Source of the DNA: Spinacia oleracea
Lineage: Eukaryota > Streptophyta > Magnoliopsida > Caryophyllales > Amaranthaceae
NCBI RefSeq assembly: GCF_020520425.1
Contig: NC_079487.1
Location: 131,772,385 to 131,836,384 of the forward strand
Length of the DNA stretch: 64,000 nt
Direction: 5' to 3'
The notes under the pieces are model-generated. The model was not told the origin of the DNA and ran no database searches. It saw nothing but the letters and a program-made list of their open reading frames with translations. Shown in pieces: positions 21,642-31,700 of this stretch. The translations under genes and the position numbers were made by a program. Each line of letters starts with the position of its first letter. The stretch's first letter is position 1.

Positions 21642-24244
21642 CTAGATTTTAGCCCGTGCGATGCACGGATTCTATTAAATTGTTATTTATATACCAATTT
21701 TATATACTTCGTATTAGATTAAATTAGTTTTTGATTTTGTATTAAATTTCATTTTAGATTTAAAATAATAATAATTTATGAGTGTTTGTTTTTGGATGAA
21801 ATTGTGCGTAATATTATTAATTAATTATTAAAATATCTACGTGGCGTTTAATTATTTATCTACGTGGCATTCGACTTTTTTAATTCAATATTAATTTTGA
21901 AATCTTATTTTTCATTGGCCGAAACCATTAGATTCCCTACATGGCGCTCTAATAATGGATAATGAATTTTGTTTGTTTTATTTTATTTTAGATTAGTGTT
22001 TGATTTTGAATGAATTTTTTTTTAGATTTTTTTTTAAAATTATTATAGTGTTTGATTTTAGATGGAGTTGTATATATTAGTAATTAATTAATTAACTTAA
22101 ATATCTACGTGGCACCTAATTAATTATCCACGTGGCACTCGATTTTTTAATTCAAAAATAAATTACAAATCTTATTTTTCATTGGTCGAAACCATTAGTA
22201 ATCCTAGGTGACGCTCTAATATTTCAGAAAATATGCCAAACAGATCATTGGTCGATCCGAGTCTAAATGTTCTGGGTTATGAACAAGTATTTGCAACTTC
22301 AAGGTTTGTGATATACTTTTTTTTTTTTTTTTTTGAGGATTCAAGACTCGTGGCAAAACCCGACGATATGAGCAGAAGCCCATTTTGAGGCGATGGGGTC
22401 TTTCGAGACAAAACCAGAATGGCCCGTAACAAATTTGAGGCCCATAACATCAATGAACTTTCGTAACAAAACCAGAATCACAAGAAGCCAATAAGGTCGA
22501 CGATATGAGCAGAAGCCCATTTTCGCGATCCGCGGGAGCTGCCAATCTCTCAAAAACCCTAAACACACAGTCATTCTCATTCACGTTGATAAAATCCCCA
22601 AAACTTGGGTAAATTCAACCCTATCAAAAAAAAAAAATTGTTCAGTTAATCAGTTATTATCATGTAATTTTCTTTGAATTTCTTTTTAATTGATGAATAC
22701 TGGAAAAAAAAATTGATGAATGCAATTTACTTTTAGATTTATATTGTACAAGAATTTGTGGGTGTTTCTTGATTTAATTTTTAAATTACAGCAGCTGGCC
22801 GAGCTAATTGGCATAAGTACTGCCAAATTAGTAAGTTATACAGCGGCTTAAATTGAAAATTTGGGGCATAATACCAGCTCTTGCTTGTGATAGTTTCAAC
22901 ACGACAAGATTGATGTTGCTCTATATTTTTATCTTATTTTTAATAAATTTGTTAGAGGTTTTCGAGTAAAGATCGATTCCTCGAGTTTCCGGTTTAGAAT
23001 TTCAGATTACTGGTTTTTCTGGGTTTGATGGTGAATACTGAATAGAGTAGGGTATGTGTAATATGAATAATGTCATATTGAGCTGCTGAATTCAAGATGG
23101 CAGTGGTCAAATCCTGGTGTTGTATTCTGAAGTTGATTATGGCGTTGTGTTATGTAGTTATATTCTACCAGGCTTCTGGATATGCAGTATATGTGTTTTA
23201 CCATTTACACTTTCAGATTATTTATCTACGTGGCACTTAATTATTTATCTACGTGGAACTCGACTTTTTTTAATTCAAAATTAATTTTGAAATCTTATTT
23301 TTCATTGGCCGAAACCATTAGATTTCCTACGTGGCGCTCTAATATTAGATTAATGTTTGATTTTAAATTGATTTTTATTTATTTTATTTCAGATTAGTGT
23401 TTGATTTTGGATGAATTTTATTTTAGATTTATTTTTTAATTATTAGAGAGTTTGATTTTAGATGAAGTTATATATTAGTAATTAATTAATTAAAATATTT
23501 ATATGGCACCTAATTAATTATATACGTATCAATCGATTTTTTTAATTCAAAAATAAATTAGGAATCTTATTTTTCATTGGCCGGTACCATTAGTAATCCT
23601 ACGTGGCGCTATAAGAATTCAGCAAATATGCATATTGGATTAATGTTTGATTTTAAATTGAATTTTATTTATTTTGTTTTAGATTAGTGTTTGATTTTGT
23701 ATAAATTTTATTTTAGATTTATTTTTTAAAATTATTATAGTGTTTGATTTTTGATGGAGTTGTATATAGTAGTAATTAATTAATTAAAATATCTACATGG
23801 CACCTAATTAATTATTTACGTGGCAATCGATTTTTTTAATTCAAAAATAAATTAAAAATCTTATTTTTCATTGGCCGAAACCATTAGTAATCCTATGTGG
23901 CATTTGGATGAATGTTATTTTAGATTTATTTTTTAATTATTGGAGTGTTTGATTTTAGATGGAGTTGTATATATTAGTAATTAATTAATTAATTAAAATA
24001 TCTACGTGACACCTAATTAATTATCTACGTGGAAATCGGTTATTTTTTAATTATTAGAGTGTTTGATTTTCGATGGAGTTGTATATATTAATAATTAATT
24101 AATTAAAATATCTACGTGACACTTGATTTTTTTAATTCAAAAAGAAATTAGAAATCTTGTTTTTCATTGGCCGAAACCATTAGTAATCCTAGGTGGCGCT
24201 CTAATCTTTCAGAAAATATGCCTCCTTTATATATGTATATTAGA
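21642..24244 (-). mobile_element. Composite non-autonomous Helitron with passenger segment
   Basis: On the minus strand the element begins TCTAATATACATATATAAAG at 24244, with A before it. It ends with the hairpin CCGTGCATCGCACGGG, an A-rich spacer and CTAG at 21642, with T after it. About seven copies of a module with CTACGTGGCAC, TTTTTCATTGGCCGAAACC and ACGTGGCGCTCTAAT occur at 21830-22215 and 23215-24200. Between them lies a roughly 960-bp unrelated segment (22235-23200). It may be a single composite element or two nested copies. No Rep/helicase is present. Confidence 0.65.
22235..23200. other. Passenger segment with host promoter-like features
   Basis: The segment contains several GGCCCA or AGCCCA words and an AAAACCCTAAAC telo-box-like motif near 22555. 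This combination is typical of plant housekeeping promoters such as those of ribosomal protein genes. The phrase CGACGATATGAGCAGAAGCC is duplicated about 137 bp apart. I cannot identify a protein or the donor gene. Confidence 0.45.
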
Positions 24245-24299
24245 TTAAGAAGTTTATGATCCAGACTGTGTAAATATTTTCAGAACGCTGTCAGATGTA

Positions 24300-24613
24300 C
24301 TCCCTCCGTCGATAATTAATAAAATTGAATGGTGTGTAAGAGGTAATGATTGGAAATGTTTTTTTTGGCAAAGGAAAAAAGGTAGATAATTGTTTATTAA
24401 TAAAATATATATAAAAGTGGATGTGGTGATCGAAAAGTAGTAAAAGTGTAGAATGTGTAAGAAAAAGTAATAATGATTTATATAAAAGTGGGAAAAGTGT
24501 GTGGAAAAGTGTATGGAAAAGTGGGAAAGATGTATGTCAAAAAAATGGAAACTAGACACTTAAAAGGAAACGCTATTTATGGGAACTGGACACGTATTTA
24601 AGAATGGAGGGAG
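24300..24613. mobile_element. Stowaway-like MITE
   Basis: The left end CTCCCTCCGTCGATAATTA is paired with ATTTAAGAATGGAGGGAG on the right, with TA at 24298-24299 and 24614-24615. The interior has runs of AAAAGTG(T/G)(A/G)TGG. It begins only 55 bp beyond the 5' end of the Helitron. Confidence 0.78.
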
Positions 24614-25019
24614 TATAAATTTAAGCAGATGAGTATAGAAGTCGCTACTCTCTGACTGTAAGTGCAGCGTATCAACAATGCTCCTGAATTTTGGTGGTAC
24701 ATAATTGCAAAGCGTAAGAACTAAGAAGTGTACTCCAGTGAGTTAGAACTGTTTGTAATTTACTGATGTGGTCAATTGGTTGCTGGTGTAGCCTTAGCTT
24801 CAGGAAACATCTGATTCTTAGCCGATTAAAGATTGCATTGATTCTTTTATTAGCAAATTTGACAACTTAAACTTCAACTTATAATAGTTTAAAAATCTTT
24901 CTAAGAAAGTAAGTCAAAATACTCGAATTTAAAAGGCTTTCACTACTCTTATATAGAGAAGAGGCTTTACAATAATATTGTACATTAGAATTAAAGTTTA
25001 GTTAAGTTATTTTATTTTT

Positions 25020-25510
25020 ATTTTTTGAATGGAAAATAATTCATTAATAAGAGAAATATAGATCTAACAAATATATGATAAATTGAAAGAATTTCTTCGT
25101 CAAAATTACGGTTGTTGAATAGGTGTTGTACGGTAGAACTTCTCTTGTATATAATGCTGGAACATATAATCTCTTTAAATTGAGGTACCCATGCAAACTC
25201 CCACGGGAGATTACCTCGCTTTCTCGCTGAAGGCGGTGGGAACTCCTCGTAGTAGAACCATAAAAAAAAAGAGTCAATACTTGAATTAAATGAAAACAGG
25301 TGGTCTAAACCCTAGAAAATGAGAGCGAGAGAGCGGCGAAAATAGTCATACTATAATAAAGTAACTTGATAAACCTTTTGAATATTGGTCCATATTAAAA
25401 AACTATGACATAAAAAGTTAAATTAAACATGTTAATCGTTATCAAAAATTGAGTAATAGATACCCTGATATGTAATAAGTTTATTGTACACCCACTATAA
25501 TTCAACATAA
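25020..25510. repeat. Dispersed repeat family R, copy 1
   Basis: It matches the segment starting near 34,640: TTCTTCGTCAAAATT, GAATAGGTGTTG, GAGAGCGGCGAAAATAGTC, and a final block with GTTATCAAAAATTGAGTAA and GTTTATTGTACACCCACTAT. This copy lacks the Stowaway insertion carried by copy 2 and so preserves the empty site. A third fragment of the family lies inverted at about 51,535-51,655. Confidence 0.7.
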
Positions 25511-25628
25511 CTTTTCGCACGTGGCAGATCTAGATTATTATTATGTTTATTATTTTATCCGATTTTGATAGGTAGGTTCTTGTATTAGAACTTTAGAAGA
25601 TAGTAGTAATTTGGTATTCACATGCATA

Positions 25629-25643
25629 TCTGATAATTTGATA
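25629..25643. repeat. Left target-site duplication of the LINE
   Basis: TCTGATAATTTGATA here is repeated exactly at 32913-32927, immediately after the poly(A) tail. Confidence 0.9.
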
Positions 25644-26098
25644 TAATGTAAGATAAAACGAGAGGTTCTCTCTCTAGTTTCTCACTCTAAAAGTGTATCT
25701 GCGTCCTGGAAGAATCTTTTCGCCTATTCTCTATTCCACCAACAATCTACTGCTTTTAATTCTCAAATCTTTCCCGATAAAGCATTAAATCCTTGTTTCT
25801 GGTGTTTATCTTCGCTGATCATTAATAACTCTACATAGGACAGTTTCCTAGTGTTTAATACTACTCTACCTCTTTATATTCTGCTTTTATTCCTTTGTTC
25901 TGTTTTCCTGTTTTTTCACCTCCTAAGTTCACTCTTTCTTATTTTAAAAATAATATTATGCCTCATGTGGTCCTTCCAATCTCCCTGAGCGTGTGCATCT
26001 GCTGTTCTAGATTCTGTTCTTTTTTCTTCTAGACGTTTACGAAGATCTGGACAATTTAATTAGTATTTTTTCGTTGACTCCACTTAGGGTTTACTATT

Positions 26099-27985
26099 TT
26101 GATATTGTTTGTTTATCAAATGGAAATTGATTCTCCAGTTGAGTTTTTGAGAAAAAGGGGACCTTATGTGGTTCCGCCGCAGGAATACAACAATCCATCT
26201 GACATGCAATTCAAGAAGATGGTGGTAGGGAAGTTCCTGCATGATCGAGATTTTGAGGAAGAAGCTATTAAAGCCTGGGTTTTTACTTGGAGCACTCGAG
26301 ATCTGGTGGAGGTATGGAAACAGGATGGCCTTTTCTTCTTCATAGTGCATGAGGGGGAAGATTATATTGATCTGATGGGAAGATACCACACTCTTAATTA
26401 TCAGGGTGCCCTAATGATATTGAAGCCATGGTTCCCGGAGGCATCTTTCAAATCCTTCAATTTTTCTGAAGCAGCAATCTGGGTAAAGGTGGAAGGCATA
26501 CCTCTAATCTACCACACCCCTTTAGTGGCGAAGTTAGTTTTGGAGAAAATTGGGAAATTTATGGCCTTTGATGAAAAATCTCAAACTCCTGGGTTTAAAA
26601 AGTGGATGCGTGCACTTGTGTGGGTTAGGGTATCAAAGCCACTTATACCAGGATGTTTTCTAGAATATCATCCAGGGAAGTCGGTCTGGGTTGACTTTCG
26701 CTATGAGGGTGTGTTCTTTTTCTGTAAGAGATGTGGGAAGATTGGGCATGAGATGATGGAATGCTCAACTAAATGGAGCAGAATTCACAGGGACATAAAT
26801 AGAGCCATTGTAGAAGCCAGTGACTTGAGAATAATGTATGGTCGAGAGGATGCGCCGCTGTATTCTAATAAAATTAAAGGGCTCCCTAATTGTGAGAAGT
26901 TTAGAACGACAAGGGTTGCTTTGGGGAACCTTCCTGCATTGAATTTTTATGATGACTCTAGTGGAGATAGTGATGATAGGGGAGATGATGATTCGGGTCG
27001 TCGAGATGATGATGAAGCTGGCCCTAGCCGACGGCGACGGCGCAGATTCATGGAAAAAACTGAGTCTGAATCATCAAGTTCGTCGAAATCTGGGGGCGAC
27101 GGTAACTCCCAATCTCATTACCATCAGAAAGATTTTGTAGAAAAAGGGAAGCAGGTGATGAAGGCTGCATTCACAACTTCGCAAAAACTCACTGGCAGTT
27201 ATGGAATTGGAACAGTTCCTGATGCTACTGTAGCAAATATGCAATCTCAGAGTCATGCACGACGAAAGGGAAAGGAGAAGGTTGATGCGGCTCCCAAGAC
27301 AGTTCCATGCTGGCAGTTACGTGTGAAGGGGAGAAGAACATTTAAGAAGAGGCGTGCTGGAAATATCAACTCCATAATTTATGCATCTTATTTAAACAGA
27401 CACGTGGAAGGCAAGAATTTATGTTCCAAGTGTAATGTACGAACTCCAAGTAAGTTTTCGTTCTCCCATCCGTATTATAGGAAGCCCATTAGGCCATTTA
27501 ATAAAAGGCCAAAGCCAAAATCTGCACCCACTAACCCACAACCTTTGCCCATATCATCTTCTTCTGTAAGTGAACCAAACTCACTCAAAAAACCGAGCTC
27601 TTCGTCCAATACCCCCAATTCTGGAATGAGAGAATTCATGCCATACTACTGGTCCGATGAACCTGAGCCAGCCCAAACAAATGTCCTTGATCCAGTCCAA
27701 ACTGATGTTGTTGATCCAGTACAGGATACTAATGTTGAGCTGGCCCTACCCCCTTCTCATCCTATTAGTGATGATAGGCAACAATCTCACAATCTTTCTG
27801 GGGGAATATTTGATTCTGTAAATCAAGACCCAAATTATTCACTCATGGATCATGACCACATTCCAGATGTACCTTTCAGCCCAATTCCTGAAATTCCAGA
27901 ACTGCAGGCCCATCAGGATGGGGAGTTTGGATATTATGGATATATTTCAGAAGACACGCTTCCAGAGTCTGAATCTTGGTCATAA
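26099..27985 (+). CDS. LINE ORF1: DUF4283 / CCHC zinc-knuckle RNA-binding protein
   Basis: The frame encodes 628 residues from 26099. The Met at 26120 (MEIDSPVEFLRKRGPY) is the more likely start, since plant LINE ORF1 proteins often open this way. Residues about 35-180 have the DUF4283 fold pattern (KAWVFTWSTRDLVEVWKQ, FIVHEGEDYIDLM, ILKPWFP, AIWVKVEGIPL). A C-x2-C-x4-H-x4-C knuckle follows at C209, C212, H217 and C222. After that come an acidic and Arg-rich linker and a Pro/Ser-rich tail. In plant L1 elements ORF1 binds the element RNA in the nucleoprotein particle. It ends at TAA (27983-27985), and the same frame stays open beyond it for another 250 codons. Confidence 0.85.
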   Translation: MILFVYQMEIDSPVEFLRKRGPYVVPPQEYNNPSDMQFKKMVVGKFLHDRDFEEEAIKAWVFTWSTRDLVEVWKQDGLFFFIVHEGEDYIDLMGRYHTLNYQGALMILKPWFPEASFKSFNFSEAAIWVKVEGIPLIYHTPLVAKLVLEKIGKFMAFDEKSQTPGFKKWMRALVWVRVSKPLIPGCFLEYHPGKSVWVDFRYEGVFFFCKRCGKIGHEMMECSTKWSRIHRDINRAIVEASDLRIMYGREDAPLYSNKIKGLPNCEKFRTTRVALGNLPALNFYDDSSGDSDDRGDDDSGRRDDDEAGPSRRRRRRFMEKTESESSSSSKSGGDGNSQSHYHQKDFVEKGKQVMKAAFTTSQKLTGSYGIGTVPDATVANMQSQSHARRKGKEKVDAAPKTVPCWQLRVKGRRTFKKRRAGNINSIIYASYLNRHVEGKNLCSKCNVRTPSKFSFSHPYYRKPIRPFNKRPKPKSAPTNPQPLPISSSSVSEPNSLKKPSSSSNTPNSGMREFMPYYWSDEPEPAQTNVLDPVQTDVVDPVQDTNVELALPPSHPISDDRQQSHNLSGGIFDSVNQDPNYSLMDHDHIPDVPFSPIPEIPELQAHQDGEFGYYGYISEDTLPESESWS

Positions 27986-27997
27986 CTATGGCAAGCA

Positions 27998-28744
27998 ATG
28001 AATAATATTGATTCTCCAAAGTCACCATTGAATTATCCTGGTTCTCATGCTTCTCTTCAATCAGGCTCCTCGAGCTCCTATCACTCTCCTTGTCGTGACA
28101 TCCCAAGAGAAGAGTTTCAGAATTTGTGCATCTTTCAAGCAATAATGGAGGACCAGATACAATACATTGAGGAAGCTAATAAGGAAGACAGTACCCGATT
28201 TGAGGATGTGCAAACTGCACATAACCTTGCGACCACTACTGAGTCTTGCGGCACTGATGAAGAAATTACAAAGAAGAAAGCTCGGAAGGGAAAGCAAAAC
28301 AGGGGCAAGAAGAAGATGCGAGCTAATGCAAGGGCGTATTTGTACTTTCCCGAAGGGCGAGTAAACCCTGAAGATTGGAAGATCAAGGGAGAAAAGCGCA
28401 ACACAGTTCCTGTTCCTGAGCCATACAATGTTCGGAAGAAGATGGGTCGACCACCAACAAAACGCAAAAGAGAGAATATCCTTTGTTCTTTGGAGGAACC
28501 GTGCAACACACAGAAAAGGTGCAAAGTTCATGAGGAACCTGCTGCACATATTCCTCATCTCAACACGATGGTGGATGAATTCTATAAGGCGTGCTTTGGT
28601 GGAAATTTTGTTTTGAACAGAATTACAGACAGTGTTGAAGCTCAGAATAGGGCTTTTGACACCCCAAATGAAGATCTGATTGCTGCTGATTCTGACCATA
28701 ATGGCTTAGAGGCTGAGCCAAATCAGCCTCAACAACATCAATGA
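27998..28744 (+). CDS. LINE ORF1 continuation (ORF1b), same frame after one stop
   Basis: This 248-residue frame is in the same phase as ORF1 and is separated from its stop codon by only four sense codons. It is therefore best read as the C-terminal part of one roughly 880-residue ORF1 interrupted by a single TAA. The protein is acidic, then strongly basic (KKKARKGKQNRGKKKMRANA, later KKMGRPPTKRKRE), consistent with nucleic-acid binding or nuclear localisation. No named domain is visible. Its stop overlaps the start of ORF2 as ATGA, which suggests coupled re-initiation. It could instead be translated separately. Confidence 0.65.
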   Translation: MNNIDSPKSPLNYPGSHASLQSGSSSSYHSPCRDIPREEFQNLCIFQAIMEDQIQYIEEANKEDSTRFEDVQTAHNLATTTESCGTDEEITKKKARKGKQNRGKKKMRANARAYLYFPEGRVNPEDWKIKGEKRNTVPVPEPYNVRKKMGRPPTKRKRENILCSLEEPCNTQKRCKVHEEPAAHIPHLNTMVDEFYKACFGGNFVLNRITDSVEAQNRAFDTPNEDLIAADSDHNGLEAEPNQPQQHQ

Positions 28745-31700
28745 AGATAATGGCATGGAACTGTAGGGGATTGAACAATTTGGATGGCCCTACAGTTCCT
28801 TTTCTCTCTTGGACCATCCATCAATTTTCTCCTGAAGTTGTTTTTCTAATGGAAACGAAGGCGGATTGTAATGTTGTAAGTAAGGTAGCGTACTCTATTA
28901 ATTATGCTAAATTTGATCTAGTTGAATCTGTCTCATATGTTGGAGGCCTAGCTATCTTTTGGAAGCCAAGTGTTAGAGTCTTGGTTGTAAAGAAGTCTAA
29001 GAACTTCATCTTTTGTAAGGTTACTGATGTAGAAAAAGGTGATCTCTATGAATGGAACTTACTTTTGATTTACGGCTCGCCTTATGTTGAGGAACGATTC
29101 AATGTGTGGAATGATATAGGGGGAGTATTGGCCACTGCTACGGGGAAGGTGCTCATTCTTGGTGATTTTAACCAAGTTGAGTTCTTGAACCAGAAAAAAG
29201 GAGGGTCTGATAATATCCCTGGTAGAGATTTCTTTATGTTTTGGCGTAATTATTGGGGCCTTATTGATCTTCCTTTCCAAGGTGTGCAGTATACTTGGTG
29301 CAATAATAGAGAAGGGAATGATAGCATATATGAAAGACTTGATAGGGGCTATGCTACGGAGGATTGGTTGCAGCAATATCCAAACTCCTGTATTCTAAAC
29401 TTACCTATTCTTGTGTCTGATCATGCACCCATCATCTTAGATACATCACCAAAACAAGAAAAAAAGAAACGAATGCATAAAATTGATAGTTGGTGCTTAG
29501 ACTTTGAACGTCCTCAACAACTAATCAAAGAAGGTTGGATGCGAAGAATTCAAGGTTCTCCGATGTATGCTTGTACTAGGAGATTGGAGCACATAAAAAA
29601 GGATCTATTCAACTGGACCAAGGAGTTCAAAATAGCGAATAACATCATCTGGGATGAAGTAGTGAAAAAATGTTCTGCACAACAGAGCAATTTAGAGGAG
29701 CTGAATGCAAGGGAGGAAATACACAGCAGACGTGATAATCTGGATCAGGCTATCATAAAACTTGCTTACTGGAAACAGCGAGCAAAGGGAAAGTGGTTGG
29801 CATTGGGCGATTGTAATACTGCGTTCTTCTACCGATGTGCAAAAAGCAGGAAAGCAAGAAATGAAATAAAATTGCTTCAACGCTCGAATGGGGAATGGAC
29901 TTCTGATAACACTCAGATTAAGCAGTTGATTATGGAGCATTTTAAATCACTTTTCAAATGTCATGAATCAGAGGTTCAACACTGGCAGATTCCTCATGAG
30001 TTGAGTGGGCTCACAGCTAAACTCACCCAGGCCCATATCTCACACCTGCAAGCTACTTTTACCCATGCTGAAGTACAACAGGCAGTGTTCCAAATGGGCG
30101 GTTTAAAAGCCCCGGGGCCGGATGGTGTTCCAGCCATTTTTTTCCACAAAGCTTGGGATGTGGTGGGTGCGGATGTGACCGAAGCGGTTCTTTATTTTTT
30201 CAGAACAGGCTACTTACTTCGTGAGTGGAATAGAACACTTATCGCATTGATTCCAAAGGTAGAACGTCCTGAACATCCAGCACAATTTCGGCCAATAAGC
30301 CTGTGCAATGTCATATACAAAATTGTGGCCAAATGCATTGTGAATCGTATGAAGACAATACTAAATGATCTAGTTAGTCCATTCCAAAATGCGTTTGTTC
30401 CAAAACGCCTCATGGGTGACAATTGCCTGCTTGCCCATGAGATCATTACTTTTATTAAGCGCAGGAAGAAAGGTCTGGAAAGATTTGCAGTTCTGAAGGT
30501 TGATATGAATAAAGCGTATGATCGAGTAAAATGGCAATTTATAGAGTGGCTTTTAGACACTATGGGCTTCCCTCCCACTTGGAGACACTGGATTATGCAA
30601 TGCATCACTACAGTCTCATATGCTATTCTTATTAATGGGGAACCCACAGAAGCATTCAACCCAAAGTGTGGATTGCGACAAGGCGATCCATTATCGCCCT
30701 ACTTATTCATCCTGGTTATGGATTTGCTTTCAAAAATGATACTCAAACTGGAAGAGGAAGGAAATATTAAAGGCATTAAGATTACTAGAGCATCACCACC
30801 AATATCACATCTGTTTTTCGCTGACGATTCACTCTTTTGTTTTACAGCAAATGCGCAATCATGCAGGAAATTAAGGAACACAATTGACAGATTCTGTCAA
30901 GTAACTGGGGAAGCGATCAACTTTGACAAATCTAATGTGATTTTCAGCCCCAACACTCCTGAAAGGACTAAAGGAGAATTAAAAAATATACTAGGTACTC
31001 CATGTACAACTACACTGGGAAAATATTTGGGCACCAACGTAGAGATTGATGGAAGATCATCATATGCTTTTGCTCCTCTTGTGGACAAAATTCAGAAAAA
31101 AATCTCATCTTGGCGTTATCTGTCATTGTCTCCAGCAGGACGACTTCTCCTTATAAATAGTATTCTGGCAACTCTTTGTTCTAATGTTCTAGCCGTTTTC
31201 CTCCTTCCAAAATTAATTGCGAAAAAGATGAACTCACTTCTAATGTGGTACTGGTGGAAAGCTACTAAAACTTCTAGAGGTGTCTGCTGGGTGAAAAGAA
31301 AGATACTTGAATTACCTAAAGGAATGGGAGGTCTGGGTCTTCGAAACATTGAAGCATATAATAAAGCCCTTTTGATTAAGCAGGCATTACGCATATACAA
31401 TAATCCAAACTCACTCATTGCTCGGGTTTATACCTCCGCCTATCACACAAGTCCTATTGAAGCAGGAATGAAGCAGAAAATCCATCCTCGTGCTTCGTGG
31501 GCTTATAGAGGTATGTGTAGGAGTATTATAGATGCTAGGGGAGGATTTGGCAAAAGTATTTTTGGGGGAGATACACTATTAGGGCAGGAACAATGGTTGC
31601 CAACGGAAAAAGTGGAGTTTAAAGCCCGAAGTAATCAGGAATTTCACGGTCAATGTGTTAGAGACCTGTTTAAACCCGGGGAAAGAGTATGGAATGCACC

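Noticed and set aside
28061-28699. 212-residue minus-strand frame opposite LINE ORF1b
   Set aside because: Shadow of the sense frame, with Leu/Phe/Ser-rich composition typical of antisense Lys/Glu-rich coding.
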